DNA of 51,332 nucleotides from Candidatus Omnitrophota bacterium. Lineage in GTDB: Bacteria; Omnitrophota; Gorgyraeia; Zapsychrales; Fredricksoniimonadaceae. Numbering within the stretch: the first letter of the stretch is position 1; each line of letters starts with the position of its first letter. The notes under the pieces are model-generated. The model searched no databases. It was not told the DNA's origin and worked only from the letters and a program-made list of their open reading frames with translations. Shown here in pieces: positions 16,520-23,703 of the stretch. The stretch covers positions 1-51,332 of the forward strand of contig JAGWKL010000012.1 in NCBI GenBank assembly GCA_028865345.1. The letters run 5' to 3'. The translations under genes and the position numbers were made by a program.

Positions 16520-16597
16520 GGGCGGTTAGCTCAGTTTGGTTAGAGCATCTGACTTACATTCAGAAGGTCGAGGGTTCAATTCCTTCACCGCCCACCA
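16520..16597 (+). tRNA. tRNA-Val (TAC)
   Basis: Acceptor stem GGGCGGT/ACCGCCC, discriminator A and encoded CCA. The anticodon arm TCTGA-CTTACAT-TCAGA gives anticodon TAC (Val, GTA). The T-loop contains GGTTCAATTCC. It lies directly after the permease gene. Confidence 0.96.
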
Positions 16598-16662
16598 GTT
16601 TTTGCTCGAAGTTTTTTGCTTTACAAATGGCATCACAGATATTAATATATCGCTTCACATAC

Positions 16663-16740
16663 GGGGTCGTGGTGTAGCCTGGTTAACACATCAGCTTGTC
16701 ACGCTGAAGACCGCGGGTTCAACTCCCGTCGACCCCGCCA
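16663..16740 (+). tRNA. tRNA-Asp (GTC)
   Basis: Acceptor stem GGGGTCG/CGACCCC, discriminator G and encoded CCA. The anticodon arm TCAGC-TTGTCAC-GCTGA gives anticodon GTC (Asp). The T-arm contains GGGTTCAACTCCC. It follows tRNA-Val by 65 nt. Confidence 0.96.
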
Positions 16741-16749
16741 CTTTCCCAC

Positions 16750-16777
16750 TCCCTTCCATATTAAGCAGGGATTTTTT
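16750..16777 (+). terminator. Weak intrinsic terminator after the tRNA pair
   Basis: TCCCT (16750-16754) can pair with AGGGA (16767-16771), immediately followed by TTTTTT. The stem is only 5 bp with a 12-nt loop, so the call is tentative. From here to 16950 I see no gene, only a GGGGCGCCCC palindrome near 16850. Confidence 0.45.
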
Positions 16778-16950
16778 ATTGATATTTTCCGATGTGATTT
16801 GGTGTGAGGCGTACCGTAACGGGGAGGCCTTTTCCCGAAGAGCATGAGGGGCGCCCCTTAACTAAACTTAATTTGATCTTAAGGATAAATTAATCTTCGT
16901 TATGTTAGAGTCGCCACAGTTCAATTATCAACTATTAACGGAGGGATTCT

Positions 16951-17115
16951 ATGAAAACAATGTTTTCGTTCTTAATTTTGGCGGCAACAGCTCTTGTCGG
17001 CGTTGCTTTTGCACAGTCCATGGGCAGTGCCGGCGCCGGAGGATCTATGTCGAATAGCATGTCGAACAGCATGATGAACAGTACGACCAATTCGGCAACA
17101 AATAGCAGTTATTAG
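16951..17115 (+). CDS. 54-aa secreted Ser/Asn/Met-rich peptide
   Basis: Absent from the ORF track. An ATG at 16951 with GGAGGG upstream opens a 54-aa frame: signal peptide MKTMFSFLILAATALVGVAFAQ, then a tail of Ser, Asn, Met, Gly and Thr (SMSNSMSNSMMNSTTNS) ending in SSY. The tail is low complexity and probably disordered. A clean intrinsic terminator follows, so it looks like an independent transcript. I know no family for it; candidate roles are a surface or matrix peptide or a metal-binding Met-rich peptide. Confidence 0.72.
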   Translation: MKTMFSFLILAATALVGVAFAQSMGSAGAGGSMSNSMSNSMMNSTTNSATNSSY

Positions 17116-17138
17116 GCCTTATGGCAGAAGGGGAGAGA

Positions 17139-17168
17139 GGGGGACACTTTGAAAGTGCCCCCTTTTTT
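17139..17168 (+). terminator. Intrinsic terminator after the 54-aa peptide gene
   Basis: GGGGG-A-CACT pairs with AGTG-CCCCC across a short loop, with one bulged A, followed by TTTTTT. Strong. Confidence 0.9.
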
Positions 17169-17192
17169 ATATCAGCTATTGTTACTCCTCTT

Positions 17193-17222
17193 TTGACATA
17201 TCTTGCCGTTTTGTGCTATCAT
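17193..17222 (+). promoter_or_regulatory. Sigma70-like promoter of the putative small RNA
   Basis: TTGACA (17193-17198), an 18-nt spacer, TATCAT (17217-17222). The predicted start is about 17229. The transcript would end at the terminator at 17304-17334. Confidence 0.65.
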
Positions 17223-17228
17223 GACCTA

Positions 17229-17334
17229 CTATTTAATAGCGTGGCCAAGAGAGGAATGCCTATCTGTGATGCGGCCACGCCGCCAGTTCTTGAAGGGAAT
17301 CCGCCCTGCCGGCTCGTCTCGGCGGGGTTTTTTT
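17229..17334 (+). ncRNA. Putative structured small RNA or attenuated leader, about 105 nt
   Basis: The region between the promoter and a strong intrinsic terminator carries an 8-bp perfect stem GCGTGGCC/GGCCACGC (17239-17246 with 17273-17280). An unpaired purine-rich stretch follows, then the terminator hairpin CCCTGCCG/CGGCGGGG and TTTTTTT. I see no convincing ORF in it. It does not match tmRNA, SRP RNA, 6S or the riboswitch consensus sequences I know. It could be a trans-acting sRNA or a leader upstream of the TetR gene, although the TetR gene has its own promoter candidate downstream. Confidence 0.55.
17304..17334 (+). terminator. Intrinsic terminator of the putative small RNA
   Basis: CCCTGCCG and CGGCGGGG pair over 8 bp (one G-U) with loop GCTCGTCT, followed by TTTTTTT. 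Confidence 0.9.
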
Positions 17335-17336
17335 GT

Positions 17337-17399
17337 TTGACCGGTATTCGTTTACGGTGTAGTATATTTTGTAACCAAATGCTTACATAATAAGCATTT
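17337..17399 (+). promoter_or_regulatory. TetR-gene promoter and perfect inverted-repeat operator
   Basis: TTGACC (17337-17342), a 17-nt spacer and TAGTAT (17360-17365) form a promoter. The start would be near 17372. Right after it lies AAATGCTTA-CATAA-TAAGCATTT (17377-17399), a perfect 9-bp inverted repeat with a 5-bp spacer, immediately before the AAGGAGGAG Shine-Dalgarno. The size and position fit an autoregulatory TetR operator. Confidence 0.7.
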
Positions 17400-17413
17400 T
17401 AAGGAGGAGCCCA

Positions 17414-18007
17414 TTGGGTTATAGCGGTACGGTCCGCCAGCGGGAGATCATCATTGCTGCGCGTTCGGTCATATTTTCACAGGGCATTGAAAATTTAACT
17501 GTCAGGGGAATAGCCAAAGAGCTTAAAGTGACCAACGGCGCCTTGTACAGGCATTTCAAGAGTAAGAATGAGATCATTAGTTTGTTGATCGATGATATTG
17601 AGGAGACCATGCTTGCGACCATCCGGGAAGCGGCAAAGGAAACCAGCAATCCCTTAAAAAAGCTGGAAAGCATGTTTTTAGCGCATCTTTCTTATTCCGA
17701 ACAAATGAGGGGGACCTCCTTTGCGATCATCAATCAGGTTTCAGGTATTGGCCCCAAGCACTTGAAATTAAAGATGTTCAAGGTTCTCAACAGGTACCTT
17801 AAAACGATCAAAACCATTGTGGTCCAGGGCATGGAATCCGGTATTTTCCGTAAAGACATCAACCCCGCTTCCGCCAGCATTTTGTTTTTCGGGAGCATAC
17901 AGTCCATGGTGACCTTGTGGTGTTTGAGCGGATATAAACTTTCTTTAAGAAAAGTGTATTTTACTCAAATGCTGGACATTTATAAAAGCTGGATCGCGGT
18001 TTGCTAA
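17414..18007 (+). CDS. TetR-family transcriptional regulator
   Basis: 197 aa from a TTG start preceded at good spacing by AAGGAGGAG. The N-terminal helix-turn-helix domain is typical: AARSVIFSQGIENLTVRGIAKEL, then VTNGALYRHFKSKNEIISLLIDD. The C-terminal ligand domain is not recognisable and gives no clue to the inducer. A palindrome just upstream suggests autoregulation. Downstream lie a structured RNA and the CLC channel gene in the same direction, so the regulator may also control that gene. Confidence 0.9.
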   Translation: MGYSGTVRQREIIIAARSVIFSQGIENLTVRGIAKELKVTNGALYRHFKSKNEIISLLIDDIEETMLATIREAAKETSNPLKKLESMFLAHLSYSEQMRGTSFAIINQVSGIGPKHLKLKMFKVLNRYLKTIKTIVVQGMESGIFRKDINPASASILFFGSIQSMVTLWCLSGYKLSLRKVYFTQMLDIYKSWIAVC

Positions 18008-18014
18008 AGATGTC

Positions 18015-18093
18015 CCCGCACCGCCCTTAAAGAACGGGTTTCCGCTCCCGGACTTTAAGACTTCTCCTCCGAGAAAGGCTGGTGCGGGTTTTT
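18015..18093 (+). ncRNA. Branched (three-way-junction) structured RNA ending in a U-tract, upstream of the CLC gene
   Basis: P1 CCCGCACC/GGTGCGGG (18015-18022 with 18081-18088) closes a junction with two arms. P2 is CTTAAAG/CTTTAAG (18026-18032, 18053-18059), extended by CGGG/CCCG beyond an AA/GA internal loop. P3 is TTCTC/GAGAA (18062-18066, 18071-18075). TTTTT follows P1 at once, so P1 doubles as a terminator stem. At minimum this ends the TetR transcript. Its complexity also fits a riboswitch-like attenuator for the CLC gene. It does not match the fluoride riboswitch consensus. Confidence 0.55.
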
Positions 18094-18130
18094 ATTTGAA
18101 ACTTTTGTGTCAGGCGAAAGCAGAAGATGC

Positions 18131-20140
18131 ATGGCTGGTTTTAATTTAAAAGATTTTTCCATACGGCGCGGTATGGTCTTTGATTCAGGAGTGCATTTTG
18201 TCCGGCCCATGCTGCTGGCCGTGGCGGTCGGCGTCGGCACCGGATTTTTGGTCGTCGCCTTTATCAAATCCATTTTATGGATGACCGCTTTTTGTTTTAA
18301 CCCGGCGACCAACGGGACATGGAAGGTCATTTTTATACCTGCCGTAGGAGGCCTTTTGGCTGGGCCTTTGATCGTATTTTTTGCGCCTGAGGCCAAAGGG
18401 CATGGTGTGCCGGAGGTCCTCAAGGCCATAGCCTTGCGCGGAGCCAGGATCAGGCCGATCGTGACCGTGATCAAGGCCGTGGCCTCGGTCCTTTCCATCG
18501 GCGCCGGATTTTCCGTCGGCCGGGAAGGGCCGATCGTGCAGTCGGGCGCCGCTTTAGGTTCGTCCTTCGGGCAATGGCTGAAACTTCCTGAAGCGATGAT
18601 CAGGAACCTGGTGGCTTGCGGGGCGGGCGCCGGGATCGCCGGCGTTTTTAATACGCCCATTGCGGGGGTCATGTTCGCCTCAGAAGTGATCCTGCGCGAT
18701 TTCGGCGCAAGTGCGTTGAGCACCGTCGTGGTCGCTGCGGTGTCTTCCAGCATTATCAGCCGTATTTTCTTGGGCGACCATCCATCCTTCAGTGTTCCCG
18801 CCTACCATCTTCAAAACCCGCAGGAAATATTCTTGTATTTCGGCTTGGGGATCTTGTCCGCATTGGCCGCGGTGTCATTCATGAGCACGCTGGAATGGTC
18901 GGAGACAAAGTTTGAGAATTGGAAATTTCCGGACTGGCTCAAACCGGCCTGCGCCGGCCTACTGGTCGGTTGCCTGGGGTTTGTTTTTCCGCAAATTTTC
19001 GGGTCCGGTCTTCCGGGCATCCAGGCCGCCTTGAACGGCAATTTGCCTTTGCATATTTTACTTTCCCTGGTTTTTGTCAAGATCGTAGCGACTGCGATTT
19101 CATTGGGCGGAGGCTCTTCCGGCGGCGTCTTTGCGCCCTTGTTGTTTACCGGCGCTGTTTTGGGAGGGTCTTTTGGACGGTTGGCATCGATGCATTATGG
19201 TTTTTCTCTGGCGCCCGACGGCGCGTACGCGCTCGTCGGCATGGCCAGCACTTTCGCGGCCGCAGCCCGCGCGCCGATCACTTCCATTTTGATCGTTTTT
19301 GAACTGACCGGCAGTTACGGAATGATCCTGCCCATCATGGTGGCCGTTGTTACCGCCACCTCCATCGCGCAGATCATATCCAAGGATTCCATTTATCTTT
19401 CAAGACTGAAACGCAAGGGGATCGATATCAAGTCCTTTGAAGAGTCCCGCGTGCTGGAAGGCTTAAAGGTCAGCGATGCCATGACGCGGGATTTTCAGTG
19501 TGTCCATCAGGACACTAACGCGCGCCAACTTGTGGATGTGATGTCCCAAAATCTGGCCAAGACCATTTTTGTCACGGACCGCCGCAACGCCTTATCCGGG
19601 ATGATCAAATCGACGGAGATCAACAATGTTTTGATGCTGGAGGGCAAGGATTTTCTGATCGCCGATGACATTGCCGTTGTCTGTAAAGAGCACACTTTTG
19701 CCGATGAGCCCCTGAATGAAGTCGCCCAGGTGATGGCCGCGAAGCATTTGACGGAAATAGCGGTCGTGGATACCTTTGACACCTCCAAGATCATCGGGGT
19801 TCTCAAGTCCGATGACATTTTCCGCGTCTATGCCGAAGGTGTTTCCAAGAGGGAAGAGATCCTCAATCATCAGGCTGGCGAACGGATGCTGGAGCCGTCG
19901 GACACGAAGACATTCATTTTTACCGTCACTCCCCGTTCTCCAATCGTGGGAAAGCTTATCAAGGAGTTGAATTTGCCTCCGGGGGTTCACTTTAATCTGG
20001 TCAAAAGAAGCAACAGGTTCGCTATACCGCACGGGAACCTGCTCATGGAGGCCCGCGACCAGATCACGGTCATTGTCATGGCCCAGCAGCAGGAGGCCCT
20101 GCTTGAATGGCTGAAACACAACAAGCTAAAAGTTTTCTGA
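18131..20140 (+). CDS. CLC-type chloride channel/antiporter with CBS and C-terminal regulatory domains
   Basis: 669 aa from the ATG at 18131 (the track start, GTG at 18107, is the alternative). The membrane part shows the CLC selectivity signatures: GREGPIVQSGA with the gating Glu, FGSGLPGIQAAL, and GGGSSGGVFAPLL. A CBS pair (about residues 440-570) follows, then a TrkA-C/RCK_C-like domain at the end (SPIVGKLIKELNLPPGVH...). The CBS pair typically binds adenine nucleotides. No strong Shine-Dalgarno is visible. The upstream structured RNA and the TetR gene are likely regulatory partners by position only. Confidence 0.93.
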   Translation: MAGFNLKDFSIRRGMVFDSGVHFVRPMLLAVAVGVGTGFLVVAFIKSILWMTAFCFNPATNGTWKVIFIPAVGGLLAGPLIVFFAPEAKGHGVPEVLKAIALRGARIRPIVTVIKAVASVLSIGAGFSVGREGPIVQSGAALGSSFGQWLKLPEAMIRNLVACGAGAGIAGVFNTPIAGVMFASEVILRDFGASALSTVVVAAVSSSIISRIFLGDHPSFSVPAYHLQNPQEIFLYFGLGILSALAAVSFMSTLEWSETKFENWKFPDWLKPACAGLLVGCLGFVFPQIFGSGLPGIQAALNGNLPLHILLSLVFVKIVATAISLGGGSSGGVFAPLLFTGAVLGGSFGRLASMHYGFSLAPDGAYALVGMASTFAAAARAPITSILIVFELTGSYGMILPIMVAVVTATSIAQIISKDSIYLSRLKRKGIDIKSFEESRVLEGLKVSDAMTRDFQCVHQDTNARQLVDVMSQNLAKTIFVTDRRNALSGMIKSTEINNVLMLEGKDFLIADDIAVVCKEHTFADEPLNEVAQVMAAKHLTEIAVVDTFDTSKIIGVLKSDDIFRVYAEGVSKREEILNHQAGERMLEPSDTKTFIFTVTPRSPIVGKLIKELNLPPGVHFNLVKRSNRFAIPHGNLLMEARDQITVIVMAQQQEALLEWLKHNKLKVF

Positions 20141-20149
20141 TCTCCCGGA

Positions 20150-21760
20150 TCAAATGAACGGCGTCTTGCGTTTGAAGATAATGACGCCATGATTGTTGGC
20201 CCAGCCCGGCGGTTTGGTCCAGTCCCCTCCCTGGCGGACGAGGGGCGCGTAATTCTTATAGATGTAGATTGCCAGCAAAGGGCAGTAGGTCTTGCCGAAT
20301 ATCCCCAAACCTTTCTCGTCGGAAATGATGCGGTTGGACATCAGCACATAGCCGACCTTATGGCTTTCCAAGTCCTTGATCACCGAGATTTCCTGCTCGC
20401 GCGGGATGTTGATATGGTCGAAGAAGATCAATTGCCGCGTGGGACTTTCTTTTCCCGTCAAATAATAGTACAGGCAGTCGTAGGGCAGGGCGAAAAAATA
20501 GTCATTCTTTTTAAGAGTGGCGTTCAAGAATGAGGTGACCGTATTGACGGTGTTGGTCCATTGAGGTTCATTGCCGACGTAGATCTGCCCGCGCTTCATG
20601 CTCAAATAACGGAAAGGCTGTTTTTGGCTTTGGATGCTGCCGGTATGCACCACGACGCCCAATGCCACCAGCCCCCATAGGAATATGAGGACCAAAATGT
20701 TAAGGACCCTGGGAATGACGGTAAAGGCCACGGCGATCATCACAAAGTGAAAGAGGGTCTCGAAAGGCTGGGACCAATATGTCCTGTACCATACGCCGCT
20801 GACGAGAAATTCGTGGAAATACAGGACGAAGAAAATGCCGATGACCGCAAGCGCCAATAGAACATCCTGCCGGTAAGTTTTTTCCATTTTTTTGGTCGCC
20901 AGCAGATAAACGGCCAGCAAGGTGCATCCGTGCAGCACGATGCCGATGGCGACACCAACGGGCGAATGGATGAAGGTCAGCCAGTTTTGCATCAGGTAAT
21001 AAGGAATGACCAAGAGGGGAGAGGCATGGAACGGATGGTCCTGGGGCAGATAGGGCATGCACTGGCGGATGGCGTAAATAGGCAGGCCGTAAAGAAGCAG
21101 GAAGTAAATGATCGCCCAGCCCAAAGGCAGCAGAAGGTAGGTCATCCTATAGAATTTTTTCTTCTGGCCGTCGAAGGGGTATTTCTTGGCAAAATCGATC
21201 CAAATGACGCTCAGTACAAGGCCCACCAAACCGGCCAAACCGAAGTTGATCTTGACCAGACCCAGGATAAAATCAGCGATGAGCGCGATCCATAAATAAC
21301 GCCGGCCTTCCATTTTGATATAGGATAAAAGGCACCACGCTATGACTAACTCCGCGACGATGCCGCCGATATGGTTGTAGGTAAAGAAAAACTCCTGGCG
21401 GCTTTGGGTGAACCATGCGGCTGCCAGAAAAGCCAGGCCGGGGGACATCAGGCAGGCCGCTGCTAAATAAAAGAATACGGAGCAAAGGATCGCCATCAAG
21501 GCCCTGCCCAAAAGTACGCTGGTGATGTGCACGCCGAAAAGCTTAAAGAACAGGCCGTAATAATATGGCATGATGGGGCCGTACACCCACCAGAAATCCT
21601 TGTAAGGCAGTTGTCCGTGCATGACGGCATTAAAGGCATATAGATCGCGGCCATGGTCGCCCTGGGCAAGCAGCGGCTGGTAATTGAGATCAGGCCAGAC
21701 ATAAAGGACAGCTACGAGCACCGTCAAGAGCAAAAAAATACGTTTGTTGTTTAATCGCAT
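20150..21760 (-). CDS. Polytopic membrane protein, GT-C glycosyltransferase-like, paralog 2
   Basis: 536 aa from the ATG at 21760 (MRLNNKR), preceded by AAAGG; the track start at 21814 adds 18 residues that overlap the upstream gene. It has an N-terminal TM helix, then LAQGDHGRDLYAF and LPYKDFWWVYGPIMPYYYG in the first extracytoplasmic loop, followed by about 9-11 TM segments and a soluble C-terminal part. The acidic residues in the first loop and the topology are those of GT-C (ArnT/PMT-like) enzymes using polyprenyl-linked sugars; the assignment is by topology and not proven. It is closely related along its length to the gene just upstream, so the pair arose by tandem duplication. Confidence 0.72.
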   Translation of the reverse strand: MRLNNKRIFLLLTVLVAVLYVWPDLNYQPLLAQGDHGRDLYAFNAVMHGQLPYKDFWWVYGPIMPYYYGLFFKLFGVHITSVLLGRALMAILCSVFFYLAAACLMSPGLAFLAAAWFTQSRQEFFFTYNHIGGIVAELVIAWCLLSYIKMEGRRYLWIALIADFILGLVKINFGLAGLVGLVLSVIWIDFAKKYPFDGQKKKFYRMTYLLLPLGWAIIYFLLLYGLPIYAIRQCMPYLPQDHPFHASPLLVIPYYLMQNWLTFIHSPVGVAIGIVLHGCTLLAVYLLATKKMEKTYRQDVLLALAVIGIFFVLYFHEFLVSGVWYRTYWSQPFETLFHFVMIAVAFTVIPRVLNILVLIFLWGLVALGVVVHTGSIQSQKQPFRYLSMKRGQIYVGNEPQWTNTVNTVTSFLNATLKKNDYFFALPYDCLYYYLTGKESPTRQLIFFDHINIPREQEISVIKDLESHKVGYVLMSNRIISDEKGLGIFGKTYCPLLAIYIYKNYAPLVRQGGDWTKPPGWANNHGVIIFKRKTPFI

Positions 21761-21762
21761 AT

Positions 21763-23364
21763 TTATAAAGGCACCTTTCTTTTTAGAATGCACGTCCCGT
21801 GGTTCCAAGCCCATCCGGGCTCATCTTTCCAATCACCGAAATGCACCAGCGCAGTAAAGTTATCCTCGATGTATTTTGCGATCAAAGGGCAATAGTTGGT
21901 CCCTAAAATACCCAATCCGCTCTCCTGATGGGCAAAGGCGCGGTTGGAAAGAAGGACGTAATTGACGCGGTTTTTCACGAGCTCTGCGATCACGGATTTT
22001 TCCTGGGCGGGCGGTATTTTGATGTGCTCAAAGAAGATCAGCTGCCGGGTCGGCGATTTTTTACCCGTCAGGTAATAATAGAGGCAATCATAGGGCAGGG
22101 CAAAGAAAAGTTCGCCGGGCTTAAGTGTTGTGTTCAGGTAGTTTGTGGTTTGTTCGACGGTCGTAATCCATGACGGAGAATTGGTCACGTAAATGCCGCC
22201 CCTGGGCAGGTCGAGGTAATGGCTTTTGGTCTTCATGGCACTGACCATGACCATGAATACGAACCAGCTGATTCCGAGCATGACGGCAATCAGCGAGAAA
22301 ACGGCGTAGCCGAAGGCTTTAGGGATGCTTTGCAGGGCCGCGTCGATCAATATAAAGATGATCATGATGCTCAAAGGCTGGGCCCAAAATTGGCAATACC
22401 ACACCCCGCTGGCGATGAATTCGTGGGAGTTGGCCGCGTAGAAAAGACCAAGCAGTCCCAGGGACAGCAGCAGGGCCATTCTGCGCGCCGGCGGCAGCTT
22501 ATTTTTGACGATCAGATAGATGCAGCGCAATGCGCAGGCATTGATAAGGACGGCAAATACGAGGTTCGACCATGTGGAGGTGATCGTATGCCAGGTGTTT
22601 GTGCAAAAAAAGCAGACGGCCGTCCATGGTGTTGTGTTGTAGGGATGGTCTCCGGGCAGATAAGGAAGACACTGGCGGATTTCCCTGATGGTAAGCCCGT
22701 GCAGCAGGGACCAGTAGATCAGAAAGTTTACAAGAGGAATGCCTATGACGGCCGCGGCGTAAAATGATTTCTTGGGCCTGTCGGCAGGCGTGCGGCGGAC
22801 AAAATCACAGACAGCCACGGTGATGACGCTGACGGCCAGCGCCGCCAGTCCGAAATTGATTTTGATGAGGCACAATACAAAAATGAAGGGCAGGCTGCTC
22901 CAAGGCGCTTTCGATGAACTCTTTTGTATATAAGCCAGAAGGCGCCAGGCCACGCCCAATATCATGACAAGGCCGCCGATGTGATTATAGGTATAAAAGA
23001 AATCCTGCTGAAAGAACATAAACCAGCAGGCGCCAATAAAGGCGGCCAGCGGCGAGGCGATTTCCAGCAGGCCCAGGGCCATCAAAATGCCGCCCGCGAT
23101 GCGAAGACAGAGCTTGCCTAAGATCATGCTGCTGATTTTGGTCCCGAAAATTTTAAAGAACAGGCCGTAATAATAAGGCATTAAAGGCCCGTACACCCAC
23201 CAAAAATCCTTGTAGGGAAGTTCTCCGCGGAAAACCGCCTGGGCCGCGTAAAGGTCGCGGCCGTGGTCGCCTTGTGACAGGTACTCCTGAAAATTAGTAT
23301 AAGGAGCGGCAATAATAATGCCTGCAGCCAGAACAGCCAGCAGGAGGAGGCCCGGTTTTTTCAT
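21763..23364 (-). CDS. Polytopic membrane protein, GT-C glycosyltransferase-like, paralog 1
   Basis: 533 aa from the ATG at 23364 (MKKPGLLLL), which has AAGGA upstream; the ATG at 23412 and the track start at 23436 are alternatives. It has the same layout as its neighbour: SQGDHGRDLYAAQ, LPYKDFWWVYGPLMPYYYG, many TM helices, and a C-terminal block with FFALPYDCLYYYLTGKKSPTRQL shared almost verbatim with paralog 2. It is probably a membrane glycosyltransferase acting outside the cytoplasm on an unknown acceptor. It diverges from the c-di-GMP-riboswitch-controlled gene, hinting at a shared polysaccharide role. Confidence 0.72.
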   Translation of the reverse strand: MKKPGLLLLAVLAAGIIIAAPYTNFQEYLSQGDHGRDLYAAQAVFRGELPYKDFWWVYGPLMPYYYGLFFKIFGTKISSMILGKLCLRIAGGILMALGLLEIASPLAAFIGACWFMFFQQDFFYTYNHIGGLVMILGVAWRLLAYIQKSSSKAPWSSLPFIFVLCLIKINFGLAALAVSVITVAVCDFVRRTPADRPKKSFYAAAVIGIPLVNFLIYWSLLHGLTIREIRQCLPYLPGDHPYNTTPWTAVCFFCTNTWHTITSTWSNLVFAVLINACALRCIYLIVKNKLPPARRMALLLSLGLLGLFYAANSHEFIASGVWYCQFWAQPLSIMIIFILIDAALQSIPKAFGYAVFSLIAVMLGISWFVFMVMVSAMKTKSHYLDLPRGGIYVTNSPSWITTVEQTTNYLNTTLKPGELFFALPYDCLYYYLTGKKSPTRQLIFFEHIKIPPAQEKSVIAELVKNRVNYVLLSNRAFAHQESGLGILGTNYCPLIAKYIEDNFTALVHFGDWKDEPGWAWNHGTCILKRKVPL

Positions 23365-23553
23365 GATCGCAGGATCCTTGGGAGTCAATGTTTCCTGTTC
23401 CTTCGACGTCATAGGGTTAGCGCCAATGCGGAGCAAAGGTTATTCTAAGGGAGGGCCTGTGGATTGTAAAGCACATAAACGCTTAATTGAAAAAATAAAT
23501 TGCGCTAAGTGGCTGTAGCGACGTCGATTAAGGGTTTAGAGAAAGCGCTTGCC

Positions 23554-23581
23554 TTGCCATGTTCAAAAAATGTGTTACACT
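23554..23581 (+). promoter_or_regulatory. Candidate promoter driving the GEMM-I riboswitch transcript
   Basis: TTGCCA (23554-23559), a 16-nt spacer, TACACT (23576-23581). The start would be about 23588, roughly 30 nt before the aptamer. Moderate match. Confidence 0.5.
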
Positions 23582-23619
23582 TCAATCAGGTTTTAAGAAA
23601 GCGTTCTTTTCAAATAGTT

Positions 23620-23702
23620 CCGTTAACGATAAAGGCAAACCCGGAGTGATCCGGGGACGCAAAGCCGTGGATCCTTTTTTAAGGACTGCCTGGTTACCGA
23701 AA
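23620..23702 (+). promoter_or_regulatory. c-di-GMP-I (GEMM-I) riboswitch
   Basis: The ordered conserved blocks are all present: AAAGGCAAACC, GGGGACGCAAAGCC and TGCCTGGTTACCG, with a stem CCGG..CCGG between the first two and a variable P3 hairpin TCCTT-TTTT-AAGGA. This is the GEMM-I aptamer, which binds cyclic di-GMP. The aptamer ends only 1-2 nt before the ATG of the glycosidase-like gene. The only AAGGA-like Shine-Dalgarno lies inside P3, about 18 nt before the ATG. There is no downstream terminator, so control is probably at translation or RNA stability; the direction cannot be told. Confidence 0.95.
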
Positions 23703-23703
23703 A

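Noticed and set aside
16536-16847. ORF running through tRNA-Val and tRNA-Asp
   Set aside because: It reads across two clear tRNA genes; not a gene.
17129-17390. 89-codon ORF from 17121 across the peptide terminator and sRNA region
   Set aside because: It crosses two intrinsic terminators and two promoters; more likely non-coding.
18008-18130. Fluoride riboswitch ahead of the CLC gene
   Set aside because: Conserved strings of the crcB-type aptamer (GGnGAUGG and the partner pseudoknot segment) are not present; the fold seen is different. Also the channel filter GREGP is of the chloride type rather than the fluoride-specific one.
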